A stretch of DNA of 64,000 nucleotides from an uncultured Clostridia bacterium (GTDB lineage: Bacteria; Bacillota; Clostridia; UBA1381), in assembly GCA_934489015.1 (NCBI GenBank), contig CAKSSN010000004.1, positions 84,242-148,241 of the forward strand. The letters are read 5' to 3'. How positions within the stretch are numbered: the first letter of the stretch is position 1; every line of letters starts with the position of its first letter. Positions 36,514 through 45,757 of the stretch are shown in pieces. The translations under genes were made by a program, and so were the position numbers. The notes below the pieces were generated by a model. The model was not told where the DNA came from, ran no database searches, and was given only the letters and a program-made list of their open reading frames with translations.

Positions 36514-38160
36514 TTATTTAAATCTGCCATAGTCTATAACCTTATCGCAAAGGTTAAACGCAGCCTTTTTATGCGATATTATTATAACCGTTTTATCGGT
36601 CATTTTTTTGAGGGTTTTCAAAAGCTCCTCCTCAGTCTGCTCATCGAGAGCGGATGTTGACTCGTCAAGAAGCAGCACAGGCGCGTTGTAAAGAAGCGCG
36701 CGCGCTATAGAAATGCGCTGAATTTGCCCCTCCGAAAGACCGAGCCCCTTTTCGCCAAGCTCCGTATCGAGCCCACCCGGCAGCTCTTTTATGTAATCCC
36801 AAATCTGCGCCAAAGTAAGCGCGCGTATAATTTCCTCATCGGACGCATCCTTTTTGCCGAACGCAACATTTTCCCTTATGCTGCCCGACAAAATAAGATT
36901 TCCCTGCGGCACGTATGCAAAAAGCTCACGCGTGTTATATCCGACATTAACCGCTCCGTCATCGGTATTTATATAAATTCTGCCGCTGTCGGGGGACATT
37001 ATTCCGAGCATAAGCTTTATAGCCGTGCTTTTTCCTATTCCCGACTCGCCGCCAATTACCACAAACTCGCCTTTTTTTATCTCAAACGAAGCGTTTGTCA
37101 AAACAGGCTTATCTTTTTCATATCCGAAGCATACGTTTTCAAAAACAATTGATTTTGTTTTTTCATACGAATTAAAGCTCTCGCCCGATTTATCCTCCTC
37201 CGGCATAGCTTCAAGCTCCATTATGCGCTCAACCGACGCGCTGACTGAAAACATCTGCGGTATCATTGAAGAAATATCGCGAAACGGCGTTTGTATCTTG
37301 CCGACAAGCTGCAGCATTGCAGTGACGGTACCGAACTGCATAAGACCTATCGAAAGCTTATACGCGCCGTATGCAAGCGCGAAATAATACCCGGCATTAA
37401 ACGCAAGGTACATACATATATTCGCAAGAATTGAAATTTTAACTCGCTTCAGCTTAAGCTTATATGTATTTCTTTGCAGCTGCTCGCTCTTATTAAGAAT
37501 ATCCGCTTCATTGCTGAACGACTTTATTACAAGAATATTTTGCAGCATTTCCTGCATAAACGACCTTGTTTTACCGTCGGCAAGCTGACAATCCTTGTGC
37601 AGCTGCTTAAACCGCCTTGAATACAGCCTGCCGAACACGACAAGCAGCGGACCGACAAGCAAGATAAGTACGGCAAAAAATCTGTCAAGGCTGTAAAGTA
37701 TCAAAAAGCCGCCTATAATGCTCGTAAGCAAAAGACAGATATTCGGAACTATTGATATAATTCCGCCGATAATTACGTTTATATCGCTTGTGAGCCTGTT
37801 TAAAAGCTCTCCCGAATGGTATTTTGTAACAGACATATAGTCCTTTGTTATAAGAGTTTTAAAAACATTTCTTTTAAGCTCAATGTCAAGCTTTGCATTT
37901 GCCTGAACATTTACAAAGCTGATTGAAATCTGAAGCGCAAGCTGAACAAGCAGCAGCAAAATCAGCTCCGCGCAGGCATGAAGCAGATTTCCGTCCGTCT
38001 GCTTTGTCGCAACGTCTATTATATTCTTTGACGCCAAAGTAAACCTGAGCGCCAAAAGCGATATGCTCGTTGCCAAAACGGTCAGAACGGCTATTGAAAG
38101 CAGGCTTCTTCTTCCGTTTTTTAAAATCCATCTTATAACGCCTGACTTTTTTTTCTTCAA
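36514..38160 (-). CDS. ABC exporter, fused membrane and ATPase domains
   Basis: 548 residues. Six membrane segments in residues about 15-290 (type I exporter fold), then the ATPase with Walker A GGESGIGKST, signature LSEGQIQR, Walker B VLLLDESTSALDEQ and H-loop IIISHKKAA. The signature is LSEGQ rather than LSGGQ, a tolerated variant. Works as a homodimer or with a partner; no second half is adjacent. Substrate unknown (lipid, peptide or drug). The start overlaps the ABC-F gene by 4 bp. Confidence 0.88.
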   Translation of the reverse strand: MKKKKSGVIRWILKNGRRSLLSIAVLTVLATSISLLALRFTLASKNIIDVATKQTDGNLLHACAELILLLLVQLALQISISFVNVQANAKLDIELKRNVFKTLITKDYMSVTKYHSGELLNRLTSDINVIIGGIISIVPNICLLLTSIIGGFLILYSLDRFFAVLILLVGPLLVVFGRLYSRRFKQLHKDCQLADGKTRSFMQEMLQNILVIKSFSNEADILNKSEQLQRNTYKLKLKRVKISILANICMYLAFNAGYYFALAYGAYKLSIGLMQFGTVTAMLQLVGKIQTPFRDISSMIPQMFSVSASVERIMELEAMPEEDKSGESFNSYEKTKSIVFENVCFGYEKDKPVLTNASFEIKKGEFVVIGGESGIGKSTAIKLMLGIMSPDSGRIYINTDDGAVNVGYNTRELFAYVPQGNLILSGSIRENVAFGKKDASDEEIIRALTLAQIWDYIKELPGGLDTELGEKGLGLSEGQIQRISIARALLYNAPVLLLDESTSALDEQTEEELLKTLKKMTDKTVIIISHKKAAFNLCDKVIDYGRFK

Positions 38161-39773
38161 ACGCTCATCTCCCCACGCTTCATTTCAATATATTCATCAT
38201 ATGTGCAGCGACGGTCTGTTATTGAGCCGTCCGCATTTATTTCAATAATTCTGTTTGCAACGGTCTGTATAAATTCATGGTCGTGTGATGAGAAAATTAT
38301 ATTGCCCTTAAATGCCGAAAGACCGTTATTTACAGCCGTTATGGATTCAAGATCGAGATGGTTTGTGGGCTGATCGAGAAGCAGCACGTTTGACCCGAAA
38401 AGCATCATACGCGACAGCATACATCTAACCTTTTCGCCTCCCGACAAAACTCTGACCTCTTTAAACACATCATCGCCCGAAAACAGCATTCTGCCGAGAA
38501 AGCCTCTTAAATAAGACTCCGACTGCGTTTCAAACGTATCGGCGGTAAACTGCCTTAGCCAGTCGATAAGATTTAAGCTGCACCCGTCGAAAAATTTTGA
38601 GTTATCCTTAGGAAAATAGCTCCTCGACGTGCTTATTCCCCATTTTACCGTGCCATCATAATCCTCATCGTTTTCCGCAAGAATTTCCATAAGCGCCGTA
38701 ACGGCAAGCTCATTTGCGCCTATTACGGCAATTTTATCCTCTTTATTAAGGCTGAAGGATATGTTACTGAGAAGCTTTTCGCCGCCCGAAAGCTTTGTAA
38801 GGCTGTCAACCGTCAGAATATCGCGCCCTACCTCTCTGTCCTGCTCAAAGCCGACAAACGGGTATCTTCTCGATGAAGCCGGCAATTCCTCAACTGTCAG
38901 CTTATCAAGCATTTTCTTTCTGCTCGTAGCCTGCTTTGACTTTGACTTATTTGCGGAAAACCTTTGAATAAAGCTTTGAAGCTCCTTGATTTTTTCTTCC
39001 GCCTTTTTGTTCTGCTGCTTAATCATCCGCTCTATAAGCTGGCTCGATTCATACCAAAACTCATAGTTTCCGACATACATCTTTATTTTCGTGTAATCTA
39101 TATCAACAATATGTGTGCAGACCATGTTCAGAAAATGCCTGTCATGCGAAACGACAAGCACCGTTCCGGGATAATCTACTATAAATTCCTCAAGCCACTG
39201 CACCGCATTTATATCAAGATGGTTTGTAGGCTCGTCAAGCAGCACAATATCGGGATTTCCGAAAAGCGCCTGTGCAAGAAGAATTTTAACCTTTTCCTTT
39301 GCGCCGAGCTCGCTCATCTGCATATACAAAACGCTCTCGTCAAGACCGAGTCCCTGAATAAGCCTTGAAGCGTTTGACTCCGACTCCCAGCCGTCCATTT
39401 CGGCAAATTCCGCTTCAAGCTCCGCCGCACGTATACCGTCCTCGTCGCTGAAATCCTCCTTTTCGTAAAGCGCGTCCTTTTCCTTCATAATATCATAAAG
39501 TCTTTTGTTGCCCATTATAACGGTATCCATTACCGTTTTGTCATCGTATGCAAAATGGTCCTGCTTTAAAACGGACATTCTGCAATTCGGCGCTACCGAC
39601 ACCTCTCCGGTCGTCGGCTCAAGCTCTCCGGAAAGTATTTTAAGAAAGGTTGATTTCCCGGCGCCGTTTGCGCCTATTATTCCGTAGCAGTTACCGGCAG
39701 TAAATTTTAAATTAACATCCGAAAAAAGATTGCTTCCGCTGAAGTTTAAGCTTACATTTGTTACAGTTATCAT
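38157..39773 (-). CDS. ABC-F family ATPase (translation factor type)
   Basis: 538 residues from ATG 39773 (GGGGAAA upstream). A longer reading to 39884 runs upstream of the likely -10 element and lacks a ribosome site. Two ATPase domains: Walker A GANGAGKST and a second degenerate one (VIGANELAV), signatures MSELGAKEKV and LSGGEKVR, Walker B LLDEPTNHLD and LLDQPTNHLDL, joined by the P-site tRNA-interacting linker (about 240-305, Lys/Gln rich). No membrane domain. The first signature and second Walker A are divergent, as in YkpA/YbiT-like members. Acts on ribosomes; may be housekeeping or antibiotic protection. Confidence 0.9.
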   Translation of the reverse strand: MITVTNVSLNFSGSNLFSDVNLKFTAGNCYGIIGANGAGKSTFLKILSGELEPTTGEVSVAPNCRMSVLKQDHFAYDDKTVMDTVIMGNKRLYDIMKEKDALYEKEDFSDEDGIRAAELEAEFAEMDGWESESNASRLIQGLGLDESVLYMQMSELGAKEKVKILLAQALFGNPDIVLLDEPTNHLDINAVQWLEEFIVDYPGTVLVVSHDRHFLNMVCTHIVDIDYTKIKMYVGNYEFWYESSQLIERMIKQQNKKAEEKIKELQSFIQRFSANKSKSKQATSRKKMLDKLTVEELPASSRRYPFVGFEQDREVGRDILTVDSLTKLSGGEKLLSNISFSLNKEDKIAVIGANELAVTALMEILAENDEDYDGTVKWGISTSRSYFPKDNSKFFDGCSLNLIDWLRQFTADTFETQSESYLRGFLGRMLFSGDDVFKEVRVLSGGEKVRCMLSRMMLFGSNVLLLDQPTNHLDLESITAVNNGLSAFKGNIIFSSHDHEFIQTVANRIIEINADGSITDRRCTYDEYIEMKRGEMSV

Positions 39774-39788
39774 ATATTTCCCCGTTCC

Positions 39789-39838
39789 GCCGCCTGCGGC
39801 GGCATAATCTAAAGGCGGCAAAACCGTTGCTCTGCCGC
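39789..39838 (-). promoter_or_regulatory. Hairpin-rich leader of the ABC-F gene
   Basis: Two GC stems in the minus-strand leader: GCCGCC-gca-GGCGGC (39789-39803) ending about 6 nt before the GGGGAAA ribosome site, and GCGGCA/TGCCGC (39815-39838). A -10 TATAAT lies at 39859-39864, so the leader is about 78 nt. Compatible with attenuation or translational control, as known for some ABC-F genes. Confidence 0.4.
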
Positions 39839-39900
39839 GCAAGTGCTTTCTATAGGATATTATATTTTTTATATCACAACTCATAATTTCAAAAAAACAC

Positions 39901-39929
39901 TTGACTAAACAATAAAATTATACTATAAT
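39901..39929 (+). promoter_or_regulatory. Sigma-A promoter of the dehydrogenase-nfo-galactosidase operon
   Basis: TTGACT, 17 bp, TATAAT. Start near 39936, about 75 nt before the ATG at 40010. Confidence 0.75.
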
Positions 39930-40009
39930 ATAAGTAAATTTGCAAGCCTTTCGGCAAAAATTGTGAAATAACACGAAAATAATTTTAAATGGCGAGGGGA
40001 TAATATAAT

Positions 40010-41302
40010 ATGAGTGAGCAATGCTGCTGCGGAAAAGTGCACAAATCGTCGGTTAAGCTGATACTGACGGAAAACGGTGCAATTAACCGCATAAGCGAAA
40101 TTATCGGAGAATACGGAGCAAAAAAGCCGTTTATTCTCGATGATGTGAACACCCACAGGGCAGCAGGAGAGCGCATATGCCGTTTGCTTGAAGAAAGCGG
40201 CATCGGATACACGCTTTTTACTTTTGCGGATAAAGCATTAAAGCCCGATGAAAAATCTGTCGGAAGCGCCGTTATGCATTTTGACAGTGAGTGCGACATA
40301 ATTATCGGAGTGGGATCGGATGTAATTAACGATATAGGAAAAATTCTGAGCAGCTTAAGCGGAAAGCCGTACATAATTTCAGCCACTGCGCCGTCTATGG
40401 ACGGATACGCGTCCGCCACGTCGTCAATGGAATCAGACGGGCTTAAGGTGTCGCTTAAAAGCCGCTGCCCCGACGTTATCATAGGCGATATAGACATACT
40501 CAAAAATGCACCCGAAAAAATGCTGAAAGCAGGGCTTGGCGATATGCTTGCAAAATACATAAGCATATGCGAGTGGAGAATAGCAAATTTAATAATCGGG
40601 GAATATTACTGCGAATATGTTGCCGAAATTGTAAGAGAAGCCCTGAAAAAATGCGTTGACAACAGTGCCGGGCTTTTAAAAAGGAGCGACGATGCCGTTA
40701 AGGCGGTATTTGACGGACTTGTAAAGGGCGGCATGGCTATGGAATATGCCGGAGTGTCGCGGCCTGCCTCCGGAGCGGAGCATTATATTTCACACGTATG
40801 GGATATGCGCGGTCTTGCATTCGGCACAAAAACGGAGCTGCACGGAATACAGTGCGCAATAGGCACGCTCATCTGCGCTAAAATATATGAGCAGCTCAAA
40901 GCCATCAGCTTTGATAAGGAAAAAGCTCTCGGCTATGCAAGGCAGTTTGATACGGAAAAATGGATCCGACAGCTCAGAGAATTTGTCGGACCCGGAAGCG
41001 AGGCTATGATTGAGCTTGAGAAAAAGGAACAGAAATACAATATTCAAAAACACACCGAAAGGCTCGAAAAAATTATTCAAAACCATGACAGGATTTTGGA
41101 AATAATAAATGAAGAGGTTCCGCCGGCGCATGAAATCGAAAAAATTCTCGATTTGATAGGCGCTCCGAAATCATGCAGCGAAATAGGGCTCAGCGACGAT
41201 ATACTTCCGATGACCTTTAAAGCGGCAAAGGATATTCGCGACAAGTACGTATTGCCGCGTCTTTGCTGGGATCTCGGAATAATAGACGAAATTTCAATCT
41301 AA
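40010..41302 (+). CDS. sn-Glycerol-1-phosphate dehydrogenase-like protein (AraM/EgsA type)
   Basis: 430 residues. Iron/zinc-type alcohol dehydrogenase superfamily: NAD(P)-binding DIIIGVGSDVINDIGK near residue 98, then TAPSMDGYASATSSM, LKAGLGDMLAKYISI (metal Asp) and GTKTELHGIQCAIGTL (metal His). This pattern is that of archaeal glycerol-1-phosphate dehydrogenase and the bacterial AraM/EgsA relatives. These reduce dihydroxyacetone phosphate to sn-glycerol-1-phosphate. The C-terminal 100 residues are helical and charged. In Bacteria the product feeds unusual ether lipids such as heptaprenylglyceryl phosphate, but no prenyltransferase is in this window. First gene of a three-gene operon. Confidence 0.88.
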   Translation: MSEQCCCGKVHKSSVKLILTENGAINRISEIIGEYGAKKPFILDDVNTHRAAGERICRLLEESGIGYTLFTFADKALKPDEKSVGSAVMHFDSECDIIIGVGSDVINDIGKILSSLSGKPYIISATAPSMDGYASATSSMESDGLKVSLKSRCPDVIIGDIDILKNAPEKMLKAGLGDMLAKYISICEWRIANLIIGEYYCEYVAEIVREALKKCVDNSAGLLKRSDDAVKAVFDGLVKGGMAMEYAGVSRPASGAEHYISHVWDMRGLAFGTKTELHGIQCAIGTLICAKIYEQLKAISFDKEKALGYARQFDTEKWIRQLREFVGPGSEAMIELEKKEQKYNIQKHTERLEKIIQNHDRILEIINEEVPPAHEIEKILDLIGAPKSCSEIGLSDDILPMTFKAAKDIRDKYVLPRLCWDLGIIDEISI

Positions 41303-41319
41303 GGAGGAATTAACGGTTT

Positions 41320-42162
41320 ATGTTTAAAATAGGTTGTCACCTTTCCGCATCAAAGGGATATACACACATGGCAAAGGAAGCCGAAAAAATAGGTGCGAAC
41401 ACCTTTCAGTTTTTCACGCGAAATCCGCGCGGCGGAAGCGTAAAGGCTCTTGATATGACCGATATTGAAAAATTTCTGGAGCTTTCAAAGGAAATAGGGA
41501 TAGATGTCATTTTAGCGCACGCGCCGTACACCCTAAACGGCTGCTCCGCCGACGAAAAAATAAGAGAATTTGCTCTAAACACCATGAAAGACGATATTGC
41601 ACGGCTTGAAAAAACACCGAACAATCTGTATAATTTTCATCCCGGCAGTCATGTGGGGCAGGGCGTTGAAAAGGGAACGGAGTACATTGTCCATATGTTA
41701 AACAGCTCTCTTTTTGAGGGCATGACAACAACCGTTTTGCTTGAAACAATGGCAGGCAAGGGCAGTGAAATAGGCAGAAGCTTTGAAGAGCTCAAGGCAA
41801 TTATAGACCGTGTTGAATTAAACGAGCATCTCGGAGTATGCCTCGACACGTGCCACGTTTACGATGCGGGATATGACATTGTCGGAAATCTTGACGGTGT
41901 TTTGGAGGAGTTTGACAGGGTTATAGGCATAAACCGCCTTAAAGCAATTCATATAAACGACTCGAAAAATCCTTTTGAAAGCCACAAGGACAGGCATGAA
42001 AAAATCGGTATGGGCAGCATAGGAATTGAAGCTTTTGAAAGAATAATAAACAACAAATATCTTAAAAATCTGCCGTTTTATCTCGAAACGCCAAACGAGC
42101 TTGACGGATATGCGGAGGAAATAAAAACTTTAAAAAAATTATATAAGGATGGTAATGATTAA
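41320..42162 (+). CDS. nfo: Endonuclease IV (AP endonuclease)
   Basis: 280 residues, the usual size. Three-zinc TIM-barrel motifs are present: CHLSASKGY, FHPGSHVGQG, LETMAGKGSEIG, CLDTCHVYDAGYD, HINDSKNPFESHKDRHEKIG and YLETPNE. Cleaves DNA at abasic sites in base-excision repair. AAGGAGG lies about 12 nt before the ATG. The stop overlaps the start of the galactosidase gene (TAATG). Confidence 0.95.
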   Translation: MFKIGCHLSASKGYTHMAKEAEKIGANTFQFFTRNPRGGSVKALDMTDIEKFLELSKEIGIDVILAHAPYTLNGCSADEKIREFALNTMKDDIARLEKTPNNLYNFHPGSHVGQGVEKGTEYIVHMLNSSLFEGMTTTVLLETMAGKGSEIGRSFEELKAIIDRVELNEHLGVCLDTCHVYDAGYDIVGNLDGVLEEFDRVIGINRLKAIHINDSKNPFESHKDRHEKIGMGSIGIEAFERIINNKYLKNLPFYLETPNELDGYAEEIKTLKKLYKDGND

Positions 42163-44333
42163 TGGCAATAACCTTTAAAAACAACAAATTTCACTTATCA
42201 AACGACTCCATGAGCTATATTATAAAAATCGGCTCAGGCGGAGATCTGCTAAACCTCTATTTCGGAAAGAGCGTCAATGCGGACGATATGGAGCTTCCGG
42301 AAAGACCCTGTCAGTCGTTCAGCATCGAATCTCCCGACAAATCATACGAATATTCAAGAAGCATTGTTCCGTTTGAATATCCGTCAGCCGGCGCGGGCGA
42401 CTACAGAAGCCCGGCATACGAAATTATGACCGACACGGGTATGCACACGCCGTCGGTTAAATATGTAAAGCACGAAATTGTAAAGGGCAAGCCGCCTATT
42501 CCGTCACTTCCGGCTGTTTACACCGAAAGCGACAGCGAGGCTGAAACGCTCATAATAACAGCAGAGGACAAGGACGCAGGAATTGAAATAAGGCTTTTTT
42601 ACACACTCTTTGAGGGAATGAATGTGCTTTGCCGCCATGCAGAAATAAAAAATGTATCAAGACCGTTTATTTACCTTAATAATGCACAGAGCGTAAGTCT
42701 TGATTTCCCGGCAGGAAATTATGAATATATTCATCTTGAGGGCGCATGGGCAAGAGAAAAGCATATTGAAGCCGTACCCGTTCATAAAGGAACGCAGGGC
42801 TTTGAATCAAGACGCGGCGCATCGGGTCATGTCGAAAATCCGTTTATGGCGTTTTACGAGCAGGGCGCAAACGAGGATTTCGGAAACGTATACGGAATTT
42901 CGCTTATATACAGCGGCAATCATAAATTTTCAGTTGAGGTTGAGGGACTTGAAACAGTACGTGTTCAGGCAGGAATTAATCCTTTCTGCTTCTCCTACAG
43001 ACTCGAAAAGGGCGAAAGCTTCACAACTCCGGAGGCGGTTATAGTATTTTCCGAAAACGGATTTGCGCAAATGTCAAAAACCTTCCACCAGCTCTACAGA
43101 GAGCGCCTTTGCAGAGGAAAATTCCGCGACAGCGTGCGCCCTATACTCATAAACAACTGGGAAGCTACATACTTTAACTTTAATAAGGAAAAGCTGCTTG
43201 CAATAGCCGACTCCGCAGCAAAAATCGGTCTTGAGCTTTTTGTTCTCGACGACGGCTGGTTTGGCGTAAGAGACGATGACACAACATCGCTCGGCGACTG
43301 GTTTGTAAACCATGAAAAGCTCGGCTGCTCAATTGCGGAGCTTGCCGAAGAAATAAATAAAAGAGGGCTTAAATTCGGTCTTTGGTTTGAGCCGGAAATG
43401 GTTTCGGAAAAGAGTAAGCTGTATGAGCAGCATCCCGACTGGGCAATTCAGGTGCCCGGCATAAAGCCGCAGGTCGGACGTCAGCAGCTTATACTCGACT
43501 ATACAAGAGCAGAGGTTAGAGATTACATTGTAAAGGTTGTATCGGACGTATTAAAAAGCGCAAACATAGAATATGTTAAATGGGACATGAACAGAAACAT
43601 GAGCGACGTTTACTCGGCAGCTCTTGCGCCCGAAAAGCAGGGCGAATTTTACCACAGATATATTCTCGGTCTTTATGATGTGCTTGAGAGAATAACATCC
43701 GCATTCCCGAATATTTTATTTGAGGGCTGCAGCGGCGGTGGCGGAAGAAACGATCCCGGTATGCTTTACTATATGCCGCAAAACTGGGCAAGCGACGATA
43801 CGGACGCTGTCGAAAGACTGTATATTCAGTACGGCGGAAGCTTTGTTTATCCGTCTTCAACGGTCGGCTCGCACGTGTCGGCGGTTCCAAATCATCAAGT
43901 TGGCAGAATTACATCTCTTTCAATGCGCGGAACCGTTGCAATGAACGGTGCGTTCGGCTATGAGCTTGACCTTTCAAAGCTTTCCGAAGAGGAGCTTTGT
44001 GAAATGAAAGAGCAGGTTGAAACGTATAAGAGAATACGCGAAATTGTTATGAAGGGCGATTTCTACAGACTGGCAAATCCGTTCAAAACAAGATATTCAT
44101 CCTGGATGTATGTAAATGCCGATAAGTCAAAGGCTGTATTTTACTATGCCGTAAAGCAGGCAAGACCTACACGTGAGGTTGTTAAAATTCGCCTTAAGGG
44201 TCTTGACGAAAATGCGCGCTACAGCGTAGGCGAAAAGGAATACACAGGCAAAACTCTTATGAATTACGGAATAACAATGAAAAGTGAAGAGCATGACTGC
44301 GATAATCTCATGCTTGAAATAAACAGAATTTAA
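42162..44333 (+). CDS. Alpha-galactosidase, glycoside hydrolase family 36
   Basis: 723 residues, typical for GH36. N-terminal beta-sandwich (1-330), a TIM barrel with LFVLDDGWFGVRDDDT, GLKFGLWFEPEMVS, the nucleophile segment YVKWDMNR, LFEGCSGGGGRNDPGML and the acid/base segment WASDDTDAVERL, then a C-terminal beta domain. Hydrolyses alpha-1,6-galactosides such as melibiose and raffinose, probably in the cytoplasm because no signal peptide is present. No transporter is adjacent. Start ATG overlaps the nfo stop. Confidence 0.95.
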   Translation: MAITFKNNKFHLSNDSMSYIIKIGSGGDLLNLYFGKSVNADDMELPERPCQSFSIESPDKSYEYSRSIVPFEYPSAGAGDYRSPAYEIMTDTGMHTPSVKYVKHEIVKGKPPIPSLPAVYTESDSEAETLIITAEDKDAGIEIRLFYTLFEGMNVLCRHAEIKNVSRPFIYLNNAQSVSLDFPAGNYEYIHLEGAWAREKHIEAVPVHKGTQGFESRRGASGHVENPFMAFYEQGANEDFGNVYGISLIYSGNHKFSVEVEGLETVRVQAGINPFCFSYRLEKGESFTTPEAVIVFSENGFAQMSKTFHQLYRERLCRGKFRDSVRPILINNWEATYFNFNKEKLLAIADSAAKIGLELFVLDDGWFGVRDDDTTSLGDWFVNHEKLGCSIAELAEEINKRGLKFGLWFEPEMVSEKSKLYEQHPDWAIQVPGIKPQVGRQQLILDYTRAEVRDYIVKVVSDVLKSANIEYVKWDMNRNMSDVYSAALAPEKQGEFYHRYILGLYDVLERITSAFPNILFEGCSGGGGRNDPGMLYYMPQNWASDDTDAVERLYIQYGGSFVYPSSTVGSHVSAVPNHQVGRITSLSMRGTVAMNGAFGYELDLSKLSEEELCEMKEQVETYKRIREIVMKGDFYRLANPFKTRYSSWMYVNADKSKAVFYYAVKQARPTREVVKIRLKGLDENARYSVGEKEYTGKTLMNYGITMKSEEHDCDNLMLEINRI

Positions 44334-44340
44334 AACATAA

Positions 44341-44384
44341 AATGCAGCGCGGCAAAAGTTAATTTACCTTTGCCGCGCTGCATT
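44341..44384 (+). terminator. Strong terminator after the alpha-galactosidase gene
   Basis: 16-bp perfect stem AATGCAGCGCGGCAAA and complement, 12-nt loop, 7 bp after the stop codon. Confidence 0.8.
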
Positions 44385-44489
44385 TACTTATTTTCAAGAT
44401 AATAAAAACTTTGAAATTAACCAATCGAATAAAAGCTTCTGTTTTGGAATAACCAAAGGGGCATTGCTTAACACAACACCCCCATTAGG

Positions 44490-44831
44490 GCAATCCCTCA
44501 TTTTGTGTAAACCTCAAAATTTACTGCAAAATGATGATATAATCTAAGTGTTTTTTGTGGGGTGAAAGCCGGATTTCGGCTTTCACCCCTTAGCTGTAAT
44601 TTAGCATGAAATTGCCGGAATGTCAAGTGTGCCCTCGCAATAGGGCGTTTATTTCAACCTTGATTTGGCGGATATTTTATGCTACTGCGGTAATCTGTCG
44701 GCAAAGAATATTTAAAGCTGTGAGTGGATTTACCCCCCAGCCTTTGCGCTTGCCTGTCCACTTTTTCGTAATGTCTATCATTGCAAGATAAAGCATTTTT
44801 AAAAGGCTATCATCCGTTGCCGACAGCCACA
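44490..44831 (-). mobile_element. Remnant of an IS256-family insertion sequence
   Basis: On the minus strand 44690-44831 encodes a fragment with DDSLLKMLYLAMIDITKKW and TGKRKGWG, the C-terminal end of IS256-type (mutator-like) transposases, followed by scrambled sequence and a stop. Farther left, near 44490-44510, ATCCCTCATTTTGTGTAAA looks like an IS256-type terminal inverted repeat in the expected 3' position. The 5' part of the transposase is gone. Between them lies a perfect 13-bp hairpin (44559-44589, GGGGTGAAAGCCG arms). Not functional. Confidence 0.62.
44559..44589. terminator. Perfect hairpin in the IS remnant
   Basis: GGGGTGAAAGCCG, 5-nt loop, CGGCTTTCACCCC; T-rich on the left side, so it could act as a terminator for minus-strand transcription. 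Confidence 0.5.
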
Positions 44832-44845
44832 TAAGGGAGTTTTTT

Positions 44846-44879
44846 ACAGAGTAGTTTCAAGCTATCGGAGCTACTCTGT
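44846..44879 (-). terminator. Hairpin after the recombinase remnant
   Basis: ACAGAGTAG and CTACTCTGT arms with a 16-nt loop and T runs on both sides, just after the recombinase stop at 44888. Confidence 0.6.
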
Positions 44880-44887
44880 TTTCCTTA

Positions 44888-45757
44888 TTATACCACCTTG
44901 TATATCTGCGGATTTTCTTGAATTTTAGAGATTATTTCCGATATTTCTTTTTCATCGGGAATTTCAATCATTCCGACGGCGGTGAAGTAAATATCAACCT
45001 TAACGTAACAATGTCCGCTTGACTTATCGTTGTTATGAACCTCTATCCTCTGTATCAATAAATTAACGATTGTGGGAGTAAGCTCCTTAAAATCAGTCAA
45101 TTCACGCAGAGTTTTGAGCAGCAAACGCATATCAACATTTTTCTGCTAGGCGGTTTCCAATTCCTTTTCACCGTCAGATACGGTTTTGATAAGCTCTTTT
45201 TGTTCGGTTTCGTATATAGAAGCCATACGGGAGTATCGCTCATCACTTAACTTGCCTAAAATATTGTCTTCATAAATATGAGAAATTATCATATCAAGTT
45301 CGGATATTCTTCGCTTACCGCTTTCGATTTTGGTTTTGAGTTTTTGAAGTTTGCTTTTTCTTGCGGTTTGATTTTTTGTTGCCATAAGATATAAAAACAC
45401 AGGTTCATAACATCTCACAAAGTCAGCCAAATTGCTTATTGCCTCAAAAACTATTCTTTCAAGTACAATATCCCGTATAAAATGCACCTGACAATCACCC
45501 CGACCGCTTTTGTAATTTGCACACCGAAAGTGCTCTTGCTGCCGTGTCATACTCTTTGAAGCAGTAAAATGAAGTTCAGCTCCGCAGTCGGGGCAATAAG
45601 CCGGTCCCGAAAATAGGCTTCTTCTGCCTGTTCCGGTCGGTCTTCTCTTGTTTTTGCGCAATTCCTGAACTCTGAGCCATAAATCCTCGGATATTATCAC
45701 TTCTTGCGTATTTGGAATAATTTGCTGCTCGTCTTCGGGTTTATGGATAACCTTACC
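44888..45757 (-). pseudogene. Large serine recombinase, N-terminally truncated and split by TAG
   Basis: Two open stretches (45700-45146 and 45130-44888) are in one frame, separated by a single in-frame TAG at 45148-45146 (after KELETA, then QKNVD). Together they give the middle and end of a large serine recombinase: KPEDEQQIIPNTQEVIISED, ELRKNKRRPTGTGRR, a zinc ribbon with YCPDCGAEL and FRCANYKSG, a coiled coil (about 45200-45350) and the C-terminal DUF4368-like part with TPTIVNLLIQRIEVH. The catalytic N-terminal domain with the nucleophile Ser is absent; the frame merges into surface-protein sequence of the opposite strand at about 45740-45760. A dead relic of an integrative element. Confidence 0.82.

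Noticed and set aside
39985..40566. Minus-strand open frame of 193 codons
   Set aside because: Antisense to the well-supported glycerol-1-phosphate-type dehydrogenase; no family features.
44606..44791. Small plus-strand ORF in the IS remnant
   Set aside because: It is antisense to the recognisable transposase C-terminus and has no homology features.
45146..45700. Intact small recombinase gene
   Set aside because: The zinc ribbon and coiled coil belong to the middle of a large serine recombinase; the catalytic domain is missing and the remaining C-terminus continues in frame after a TAG.
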